This document shows positions 24,260 through 33,398 of a stretch of 64,000 nucleotides of DNA, piece after piece. The notes below the pieces were generated by a model that saw nothing but the letters and a program-made list of their open reading frames with translations, had not been told where the DNA came from and made no database searches. The stretch comes from Macrocybe gigantea (taxonomy: Eukaryota > Basidiomycota > Agaricomycetes > Agaricales > Callistosporiaceae), in contig SJRY01000048.1 of the NCBI GenBank assembly GCA_011319805.1, positions 116,341-180,340 of the forward strand, in the 5' to 3' direction. Numbering within the stretch: the first letter of the stretch is position 1; each line of letters opens with the position of its first letter. The translations under genes were made by a program, and so were the position numbers.

Positions 24260-24810
24260 TCCCATATATGTCTTTGACTCAGCCTCTGCAAGCACTCGTT
24301 CTTTGACAATGTTGGGTTGATAAGGACAGGACTTGAGATGGTGAATCAGGGTTTCTCTGTGACCTTGTAGCCACAAAACGGGCATATGAGTCCAGACTAA
24401 AAATAGTCTGAATCCATTGCTTCAAACATAGAAATAAAAAAATAACATATGAAAGTTTTGCAACTCATCACCAGAACAAGGTGCCTGGCATTGTTCTTGC
24501 TGAATTTTGACATCATCCATCTGTCGCTGAGCTTCTAAATTCTTGTCTCAATATTGTTTGCAAAAAACCTTTGGATGATTGCTGCTGCACATAGTGCTCG
24601 GGTCTTTCAGGTGAAGGAGAGGATGATTCCAGAAGAGAGAACGTGGCCACTGGTCACCAGAATCCATGGTTGTGGATGGGGAGTGCAGAACTCATTGTTG
24701 TTCATCAATAGCCCATCTGCATACTTATAGACATTGTTGTGAGATGTATAGGAAGTGCATGATAACATTTGTGATTGGTCCACCTTGCAGTCCATGCCTA
24801 GTATGTGCAC
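24260..24810 (-). pseudogene. hAT transposase relic A, N-terminal part
   Basis: Minus-strand remains upstream of 18914-19709, separated from it by hAT element B. A zinc-finger-like segment (CPFCGYK, then after a frameshift LIHHLKSCPYQP) lies at about 24270-24390. Further upstream is a short segment KVFCKQ and LEAQRQMDD (about 24510-24570), as seen at the N-terminus of this kind of hAT protein. The reading continues through VKERVLAEAESKTYMGGAT into 19709 when element B is removed. Broken by several frameshifts. Confidence 0.6.
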
Positions 24811-25162
24811 TTTTTGTTAGCTGTAAGAACATGTGTAATCAGCACGATCAGAACATGTTTCAAAGACTAGGAGTCCTCACCTTCACCACCATCGGAAATG
24901 CGACTTTTATTGGCACTCAAATCATTCATAGCATGTCTTCGCCATCCAGCCATTGGATCATTACACTCATATATGTAATTCATATAGTCACAATGTTGGA
25001 TAGTAATTTCGAGCTCCATGAAAATGTGACTGTCATATACACAATGGTCATCGATTCTCATGTAGACAATGATCGTTGACCATCATAGCGGCAGTATTAA
25101 CTTTTTTGGAAAGCTGGAAAAAGCTGGTCACATTTTCCTATGTATCTATCACATCCATATCC
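24811..25162. other. No gene recognised; upstream flank of hAT relic A
   Basis: AT-rich sequence with no supported gene. It is continuous with 32359-32642 once the cargo hAT element (25171-32350) is removed, because ATAGCCAC is duplicated at both junctions. Confidence 0.5.
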
Positions 25163-25170
25163 ATAGCCAC

Positions 25171-25330
25171 TAGTGTTGCCGCGGCTCGGCTAACCGCAAG
25201 TCGGCTCTGGTGAGCCGCGACTTCAGGTCTGACTCGGCTCAGCGGGTAAAGCCGAGCCGATTTATTCAGCTAAGCCTGTTTGGGCCGACTAAACTGGTCA
25301 CCAAGCCGGCTCTCGGACCTGTTCAGCGAC
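25171..25330. repeat. Left TIR and subterminal repeats of the cargo hAT
   Basis: 17-bp TIR followed by repeated short motifs: CGGCTCGGCT, AAGTCGGCTC, GTGAGCCGCG, GACTCGGCTCAG, AAGCCGAGCCG, AAGCCGGCTC. GC-rich against an AT-rich flank. Confidence 0.85.
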
Positions 25331-25447
25331 AGCAAAATGCTGTTGAGGCACATGCGTCGTCATCGTTCGGCTTATGTGGGGAGTCGAAATGTGCTGGTGT
25401 AGTGTAGAAAAAGTAACCTGTATTTCGTTCGTGTTAAATAGACAATA

Positions 25448-28400
25448 TTAGTTTGTTTCGTTCATCTCCTCGTCATAATACTGCCCCGTCATTCGTAAAA
25501 TGTCATCCATGATCGATGAATCAGCATCACCAGCCAGTCTGGCAAGCAAATCGCCGTCACTAGGCATCAAGTCCGAAATCGGAGTAAGGAGGCCTTGCGT
25601 GAAATTGATGCGATCCTTCTTGTATGCGAATTTGAGTAACTGAAGGGCTTCCATAAGCGCTGGATGAATGCGATTGCGTTTTTTTGTGTCCGTTTCGCTG
25701 GCCGATGAGAATATTCGCTCTGACGGAACAGCTGAGGCGGGTACAGAGAGATAGTCGAGTGCCATAGCGTAAAGGGTAGGAAAGACCGTTTCGTTCGCCT
25801 GGATAAATTCATGAGAGGTCATTCGAATATTCAATATTTATCAACTTACCTGCCAAAATCGAAGTGGAACAATTTCACCTATATTATGCAATGGGCCCAT
25901 GACGTACCGTTGAAATTCTTCCTCGACGCTCTGGGTTCCGGTCGAGATGCCACGTCCTTCTGTCACCTTCAACGTCAGTTTCTGCCAGGCGAGTTGTCGT
26001 GGAGCGACGCGACGTGGCTCAGCAGGGGCATTGCTCGCGATCCGCGTGACTGGTTGATTACGCCGATATTCCATCATCTACTTGAATATCAGCAGTCGAT
26101 CAAATAGAAACACAACCGAACGTACTGTTTCCTTGATCGCTTTCTCAGCCTCGTCAGCGTATTCCCGTTCCCAGTGGACTCGAAACCACGACATCCGCAC
26201 AGTCGGATTTAGAACTAGACAATGCTGTCAGTAAATGTCCACGTCACAATGGGCTACTCACATAATGCGATTGCATAGGCTCGGGTATCGTCGATTTTTC
26301 GGTAGTACTTGATAGCGTAGTCCAAACCGACATCAATGAAAGGACCAAGATGCGGTTTCTTCTCGCGGAGCTCTTCCCAGAGAGTCATGAATGTCTCTAT
26401 GGCAGGGATTGTATCACATAGTGTAGGTACCCGCTCAAACGATAAGACATTGTACACGTTATGTGGCACCTAAGGAGGAATAAATGAAAAAAGTCTGTTA
26501 ATAGAATGCTCCAGCTACAATACCTCGAGGATGCTCTTAATATCGACCAAAACCTGCCATTCACATGACGTTAAACGTAGTTTGTGAAGAGCTTTCTGTT
26601 CCGGCAACGACAAAAAGACTTCGATCGGCTATTTGGGATTCATTGTAAGACTGTGAATCCATGACCAAGTTGGATTGGTAATACATACCTGACGGAGATA
26701 AAGGAATCGCTCAACCATTAGGAACGTTGAATCCCATCGTGTCCTGACATCGAGGAGAAGCTCGTAGACGGTTAATAATAGGCCTTCGTCGTCCTTGAAT
26801 CTTCCGCGTGCGATGCCATCTTGAATGACTTGAAAGAACGCTTCTTTTCGTTGACCAGATGAACGCACAGCACAGCAAACATTCCGGACCAAGGCGAGCG
26901 GATTACGAGCCACGGCTTCCTCATACGTTTGACGAGCTTCGTTATCCCAGCTAGGAGGGGGTGGAATGGAGTGCAGAATACTCTCATCGAAATCTTGGTC
27001 GTTACTTGGATCTGAGGTATCCAAGAAAACGTTCGGGATCGCGGATGCGTCAAGGGGAATGGTAAAAGCATCGGATGTTGACGGTTCAATACAAATGTTG
27101 GCGCGTTCTTCTGGTTTGCTCGAGAACATCTTAATGACATGTGTCACACAAATGTGCACAACATGAGGAAAGCATCGTATACGATTCTCTCGGTGGTGAA
27201 ATGGGATATCGCGTTGTCGGAGGAGGGACTCGAGATGTTGAAGAGTAGTCACGTTGTTGGACGCGTTGTCAAGAGTGAAAAGTCCAACCTACTTAAATGT
27301 TAGAGCTAGCACTTCTTGTATGTAAAATGGCATTACCTTGACGGTTACTCCGACGCGGTCCAAAAGAGGGAGGACGACTCTAGCAAGACGTTCTCCGGAG
27401 TGTGTGCCACGCAGGTGATGAAAAGCAATCAGGGAACACTCGAGACTGAGAGCACGACTGTCACTGTCGCGGCTTATCCAATGCGCTGTGATAGCCAAGA
27501 ACGGGCGTAAAGATGACGAGGACCAAATATCCATCGTGAAGTTCACTTTTCCGGGAGCGTTCTGAAAAATCTGATGAATAACAAGACGGAAATATGTAAA
27601 TCAAAAACAAACCGCAAAGTTCTGCCTTAATTCAGGTAGAAGACGGTGTACTCGCTGCATAATCGATTCCCTTATCTTTGTCCGATGAGGAATGTCCGCA
27701 TCGCGCAGTGCTTCCCGCAGAAGGAGGAGCAGCGTCCGGAACTCTGGGCATTCAACGACGCTGATGGACTAAACGGGAATAACAGTCAGTGTCAGGCTGT
27801 CATGTACAAACTATGGGCCTACCTGATCATCGACGACGATGAATCTGACGAGATACTCATGAAACCTCTCGAGCGTGAAAGGTAGTCTGTTGGCGTCTAG
27901 TGCTGATAAGGCTGGAGCGTTCCTTGTATCGGCACTCTGAACTTTCCATCCCTTACTTGCGCAAACATTGAGGTACTCGTCCCGGTGCTTGCTGAACAAG
28001 TGGTCGCGAAGGGGAGAGTTCGAAGTCGTGGAACTAAAGACCTTGTTGATTCCGTTCTTCCTACAATATGGCAAGCATTAGGGAGATGAATTCAGGGCTA
28101 TTGAGATCGACTTACTTGCACAAAAGGCACACGGTGCCTACGGTCTTGTCCGATTTATCGAAGAAGTGTTGTATATCGTAGGCGATATTTCGTCCTTTGG
28201 ACTTCGCAGGGCCCGTGAAATTGACGACTGGAAGGGGTGAAGAGCCGGCTTCGGTTGCCAGACTCTCTGACGGTGGTGGCGCATTAGTAGAACCTTCATC
28301 GTCGCTGTACCGCTGGCCATCAACGCCTCCATAGTCGAACTCCTCACCAGAGGAAAGGTCGGGGGGAGATGCAGCTTGGCGTCTAGTGGGACGAGGCAGC

Positions 28401-28684
28401 AGAAGGGTCTGAGGCGGAAAGATCTCAGGCGGAATAGGACGCGGAGTGGGATCCGCTGAGGAAATCGTAGAAGGCTGGAGAGAATGTGGAGCAGACTGCT
28501 GGGCTGCCAGACGAGTGGTGGGGTGAGTTGGCCGTGAAGGGATAGCCCGCTGTCTCCTTGTCTTTATTCCAGCGCCACCTTCAGTTTCCGGAGTGTAAGG
28601 TTCGGGTGTAGAATCGATGGGAACTGTTGGTGGAGCATCCGTCGATGGCTCTGTAGTCGCTTGGCGTCGTGGTTTGCGAGGCAT
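25448..28684 (-). CDS. hAT-family transposase, ten exons, intact
   Basis: Exons: 28116-28684, 27823-28060, 27613-27768, 27337-27570, 26689-27288, 26524-26628, 26262-26469, 26126-26214, 25850-26077, 25448-25798. All introns are 42-60 bp with GT-AG ends; the total is 2,778 nt, giving 925 aa with no stop. Start chosen at MPRKPRRQ (28684); the frame is also open further upstream. Domains: Pro/Thr-rich N-terminus (1-170); BED-type zinc finger (TVCLLCKKNG ... LRDHLFSKH, about 186-220); hAT core with FTMDIWSS (Asp about 335) and LFTLDNASNN (about 402); CFPHVVHICVTHV (about 430); RTRWDSTFLMVERF (about 585); C-terminal dimerisation region FPTLYAMALDYLSVPASAVPSERIFSSAS (about 815-845). It should cut and paste the element by binding its TIR and subterminal repeats. 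All key blocks are present. Confidence 0.92.
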
Positions 28685-29091
28685 TACTGACTGGGTGGAG
28701 ATGGCACAAGTCCGAAACGCTCGCCTGGTCATATAAGGTGGAACATGCCACCTGATGACGCGGACGGGAGGGATTGAATGCGGTATGCATGCTACATCCT
28801 GCATGGCAAAGATAAGAGGCTCGATTACGTTTAGAGAGTATGCTGGCAAGGGACGTACTTGAATGTTCCCCTCCTCGAGGTCCTCCCTAAGCTGCATGTA
28901 TGGTGGTGCTTTATCATCATGCGTTCGGGTTATCTGACCTACTTGGGCGTCATTGACCCATTTATCCTCCTCATTGTCCGTTAACTTCTCAGACAGTCAC
29001 TTCATTTCATGACATTCAAGTTACTCAGGTACTATCTAATGTAAATCGACGCCTAACTACAATGGGATGGCAACTTGGTACACTATGAGGA

Positions 29092-29304
29092 GGGATGGTG
29101 GTGGTAGCGGACGAGGAGTGGAAGCGTGCGAAAGCGGAGTTGGGCGGCATCATAGGGTAGTGGGAAGTTGAAACGTCGGGTATTGCCCGAGTCGGGAACT
29201 CGGTCCCGGGCAATACCCGACGTTTCAACTTCCCACTACCCTATGATGCCGCCCAACTCCGCTTTCGCACGCTTCCACTCCTCGTCCGCTACTACTACCA
29301 TCCC
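29092..29304. repeat. Palindrome with 98-bp arms between the two cargo hAT genes
   Basis: Left arm 29092-29189, right arm 29207-29304, 17-bp loop. Only two mismatches are apparent, both at the outer end (GGTGGTGG against GGTAGTAG). It lies between the divergent starts of the transposase (28684) and the SPT5-like gene (29547). It could form a cruciform in DNA or a long hairpin in RNA. Being symmetric, it gives both genes the same upstream sequence. Confidence 0.95.
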
Positions 29305-29546
29305 CCTTCGTGGTGTGGTCGTCCACTCCCGGTAAGTCAACGTTCGTTCTAGTAGTCAGTAAATAGTTATTGCAATGAAAATGAGTGAGAAAAAAAATGA
29401 AAGGCAAAGAAGAATGCGTGAAATCAGTCATTGCACGACGTACGCGTCGTTCGCAATGATCATTGCCGTCGTTTTACCCATCGGTTTCGTGCGGCAGGAT
29501 GCTGATAATGATTCTTAGCCTCTACGCCGCACTCAAAGTTGCCGCA

Positions 29547-32052
29547 ATGCCCCGATACGTTTCAGACGCAGCTTTACGATTCTTCGACGTTGAGGCGGAG
29601 GTGGACGACCAAAATGACAGTGATGATGAGGAGGAGGACGATCTTGGTGAGCTGGACTGACTCTATGAAATGACACAAGATAACTATTCTATCTCCAGAC
29701 GACTTCATAGACGATACGATCCCTGATGTGCAAACTGGTCCCTCCGCACGCCGGTTACCGGAGGACAATGAAAACGAGGACGGCTTTGAAAGCCTGCTGT
29801 CGCGCATCGCACAGTACGCGCATCAACCTCGAAATACGTCTCTGTGTCCGCTGGACGAAGAAATCAGTGTGGGCGTTCCGTTGGAGGGCATATTGAAAGA
29901 CGATGACTATCCATTATGGCGTATTCCTTGCCGCGTAAGTGGACCTTAAGCATTTCGATGGCTACTAACGTTCTCTGTGTAGATTGGCGTGGAGGATCAG
30001 GCGTTGATGTCGTTATTCCTGGCAGCCAAACCTGAGCATCAACTCCGTGCTGCTTTCCATAGGGGTCTACCTCGCGGCTCCATCTATGTAGAAGCAACGA
30101 TGAATCAAGCCCTCCGCCAGCTCCTCAAAATAATCCCAGGTGTTTCTCATCGTACCCTGGAAATCAACGCAAAGCAGATCGACGTAAAGGATTGGCAGCG
30201 GACCTTGACGGTATTGGAGCCTGTGGATACTCCTACAGTCGGGTCATGGGTGAGGGTTCTCCGGGGCCGGTACAAGGGCGACGTAGGCTTAATCCGCAAC
30301 TGTGCCGGCCCCTTCGTAGGTGTCTTGCTGATACCTCGCCTGACTTTCAACGATCCGCCCCACCCGAAGAAGAGGAAACGATCAACTATTCCTCCCGTCC
30401 CCAAGCTATTCGATCCCTCCGCTCTCCCCGAACGCTTACACCTTCGGCTCAGGCACATGGAGGAGGATCAAGTATTCCAGCTTTGTGGTGTGAATTTGGA
30501 ACACGGACTCCTGTTGAAGGACTTCGACTCTCATTCCGTGACTCGTGCTGACGTTCACTTGTCCAGTGAGGCGTTTCTGACATACCATGTCAGCGGTCAT
30601 CCGGCGGTCCAGACTGCCAAGTTCATATGTCCCGCAGAGTGGAAATTTGCAGAGCAGGAAATTGTCGACGTCACATCCTCAGGCAAGCGAGGAACTATTC
30701 GCTCTCTTTCTGAGAATGGCGTTGAAGTAGATTTGGAAAATGGGGAGGGCTTGGTCAACGTTCCCTGGCGTGATCTTCGCAAAGCGATTGTGGCAGGAAA
30801 TTTCGTTGAAATGACGGGCGGACCACGTATAGGCCAAAAGGCGTGGGTCGTGGGCGTGGTTGATACAACTGTGCACCTTCTTGAGCAGCCGGATGGCCTG
30901 GCACAATCCATGGGGAGCAACTTAGTTGTAAGGACGCCTGCGATATTTCTATCACTATTTCTGATATCTTTCCCAGTCGTATTCCATGCACATCAATTGC
31001 CTAAGGATTATTGAGCCAGAAAATCTGCTAAACCCGCCACCGCCGCGCGAAACGACGCAGGACCGAGAGTACATTCCATGGAGGGGACGTGAGGTGTTGA
31101 TAACGAAGCAGCACCACTCCATGAAGGGCGCTCGCGCTATGGTCCAGGACGTCATATGCGATGAATCTACTGCAAGCGGCATCAAATTAGTTGTCCAACT
31201 TCTGCGCTTCAATCCCGCCGCCCCATTTCAAAACTACATGTTCGATTATGATGACGTGGTTGATCCACCGTAAGTTCTGGTTGCATTGGCATAAGTCCTT
31301 GCTGATTCGAATCTAACAGGTCCGGTCAAAAACTTTTCACCTGCCTTCCACATGGCAATCCTCGATTTAAGCCTCGCAATCACCCCGAGGCATCAAGCTC
31401 TTCTCATTCACTGGCCCCACCCACACTTGGGATGACAGGTGGTCAAACACCGATGCCAAACTTTGGCTTGTCGAGCCCAGCCTGGAATCCCAGCGCGTGG
31501 ATGCCCTATTCACCTCTCCCTGCACTGACTCCGCGACAACCTGCTCCCAGCCTGCATCCCAGTTCCACAAGCCAACAATCCGAGGCGCAGCATTTTTTGC
31601 TCGATCCACGTCTTGTCGGTCGTATGGTACGGGTCAAGGTGAACGGCGGCGGATACAACAAGAAGCTGGCAATCTCGATTGTATCCGATGAAAACGGCAA
31701 TGTCTCTCTGCGACACCAGCACTACAAAACGTCGGAAAATATCCCAACGCAATGGGTTACGGTTGAACCGGCTCATCCAACTCGCGACAACGGTCTTTTA
31801 GTGGTCGTGAGAGGCGAGCACCGAGGTAAATACGTGCGTCGCATCCATCACCGGTATGATGATGACACGGCAATCATCCGGTGCGCCGTCATGAACCGAG
31901 ACGAGAGCGGCGAGGACAGCCTGTCAGGAGAGATAGTCGAGTTGACTTCTGCGGACTTATGCCAGGGTTACGAGACGCCAGAGCAAAAAAAGATTAACGA
32001 TGGACTTATGCAGGCAATGCGCACCGAAGCTCGAAAGTTACGTGCCAAATAA
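29547..32052 (+). CDS. SPT5-like NGN/KOW protein, five exons, intact
   Basis: Exons 29547-29646, 29699-29934, 29983-30927, 30977-31269, 31320-32052; introns 48-52 bp, GT-AG; total 2,307 nt, 768 aa, no stops. Start at MPRYVSDAAL (29547) because the following FDVEAEVDD...DDFIDDT matches the acidic SPT5 N-terminus; an in-frame codon further upstream is possible. Domains: acidic start (1-50); NGN-like domain (PLWRIPCR ... FHRGLPRGSIYVEA, about 105-165); first KOW (GSWVRVLRGRYKGDVGLI, about 199-217); a Lys/Arg patch HPKKRKR; further KOW-like segments near 340-375 (GKRGTIRSLSENGVEVDLE), 470-500, and 630-690 (VRVKVNGGGYNKK, RGEHRGKYVRRIHHRY). A Pro/Ser-rich linker lies at about 545-610. SPT5 is the universal RNA polymerase II elongation factor; this is a divergent paralogue carried inside a transposon, not the housekeeping gene. 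Its role in the element is unknown. Confidence 0.88.
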
Positions 32053-32199
32053 TAGCTGTCAATACTACATCTAATTTCTAGGACTACGATACCACGACAT
32101 TTAGTATTACCATAATTCTTGGAAGTATACACGTAATCTAATGTGCATTTTTACTTTTTCTTCTCTGGAATGCCCAGCTCCATCAGTTCAGCGGCTGTA

Positions 32200-32350
32200 G
32201 TCGACTCCAACCGACTTGGCAAACGAGCCGCGGCTGTTCGGTTCCCCTGAGCCGACGTTAGCGGTTATTGCCGATCCGGCTCGGCTTCGGCTTGGCCCCA
32301 ACTCGGCTCCGGTTCTTAGTCGGTTCCGAGTTGGAGCCGCGGCAACACTA
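32200..32350. repeat. Right TIR and subterminal repeats of the cargo hAT
   Basis: Repeated GAGCCG, CGGCTCGGCTT, AACTCGGCTCC and GTTGGAGCCGCGG motifs, ending in the 17-bp TIR at 32334-32350. Mirror of the left end in motif content but not in exact order. Confidence 0.85.
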
Positions 32351-32358
32351 ATAGCCAC

Positions 32359-32642
32359 TTTCCTAGTTTATATATGTACATGTAGATATCCACAATTTTT
32401 TACACATGGACTGGCTGAAATCCACTGGCTCATCCAACACTGATTTGCACTGCCTAGTCCAAGATGGTAGGGACTCAGCATGTTTTCTAAATCAATTGCA
32501 AGTTGCATCAAGCAGTTCCAATATGATACAATCATTGAGCCTTCCTGAGAGATACTTGGTGGCTTGCTTGCACTGCTTGCTTGACTTCAGTCTGGCTTAT
32601 TGTACTTGTATTCATCTTTCCAGAATTTCAGACAAGCAAAAT
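32359..32642. other. Continuation of hAT relic A upstream flank; no gene recognised
   Basis: Becomes continuous with 24811-25162 after removal of the cargo hAT element. Cut on the right by the chromovirus copy 2 LTR. Confidence 0.5.
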
Positions 32643-32962
32643 TGTTAGGCTAGACGAATCTTAAAGGACTCGGGCAGACTAAGTGCGAGAGTGGTTTAAG
32701 ACGATGGCAAATGGAATATTAAGCCTAGCGCTACTGGTACATCTGGGAGTCCTTATATACGTTACAGTACTCGAGCACGGACCACGGACTGCGCAAATGC
32801 TGTGGACTGTGGATGAGTAAGACTAAGGAAGAGATGACTCGGAGTGACTAGGAAAGTGGAATGACTCGATGGCTGCGTGCTGCGCAGTGTGATGGGGAGG
32901 ATAAGGGATGAGGGAAAGATAAGATAAGAAATTGAATAGTCCTTTGGGCGGCGTCTGTAACA
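32643..32962 (-). repeat. 3' LTR of chromovirus copy 2
   Basis: TGTTAGGCTAGACG to GTCTGTAACA in plus-strand reading. Variant with TCTTAAAGGACT and GACTAAGGAAGAGATG. Confidence 0.95.
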
Positions 32963-33000
32963 TCACCCTCTCTTTAGATTCACGTCCTCGCGAAAAGATC

Positions 33001-33398
33001 CTAGTCCAGCTGTCCCCACCCATTATTGGTCTCCCAGGCAGTTGCGGCACGTGGGGCCCACATACGAATGAGTTCTTCATTATAGGAGCGGATGTGGTGG
33101 AGCATGGTGGCGAGGAGTTTAAGTCGTCGGTTCTCTGTGCGAAGCATCTCCATTGCTTCGCGAAGCGCGATGCGTTCAGCTGCTGTGGGACCGGTTCCAT
33201 CAGGGTTCGCCCAGTCCAAAGGTGTGTGCAGACGGTCATAACATAGCGCAGATATGCGCCGAGTGTGATGGCAAGGGGATCCATGTAGTCGCTAGCGTTG
33301 AGAATCCTTGCTAGATTCTCGAGGTCGCTTGGGCGGTTGGGGGTAGGTGCGCGGCTGTCCTCGCTGCTGTCGATGCTGATGGGGGCGTTGGTGGTCAT
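33001..33398 (-). CDS. Small third ORF after pol, chromovirus copy 2 (frameshifted)
   Basis: Starts at 33398 in the ATGA overlap with the pol stop codon, MTTNAPISIDSSED. The sequence follows copy 1 closely through LAITLGAYLRYVMTV, then loses one C in a CCCC run near the HLWTG block. The rest of the ancestral product (ALREAMEMLRTENRRLKLL ... WETNNGWGQLD) continues in the next frame at 33001-33219. A 4-bp stop-start overlap suggests translation by termination-reinitiation. Function unknown; a hydrophobic stretch and a coiled-coil-like helix are visible. Confidence 0.65.

Larger units (their letters stand above)
25171..32350. mobile_element. Cargo-carrying hAT element, complete
   Basis: 7,180 bp. 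Termini TAGTGTTGCCGCGGCTC and its exact reverse complement (25171-25187 and 32334-32350). The 8-bp target duplication ATAGCCAC is exact (25163-25170 and 32351-32358). Both ends carry dense subterminal GAGCCG / GGCTCGGC motifs in direct and inverted orientation (about 25186-25330 and 32210-32345), as hAT transposases use for binding. Two divergent multi-exon genes inside are both free of stops: a hAT transposase on the minus strand and an SPT5-like protein on the plus strand, with a long palindrome between them. Exact target duplication, perfect inverted repeats and intact frames suggest a recent insertion. It sits in the upstream region of hAT relic A. Confidence 0.93.
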
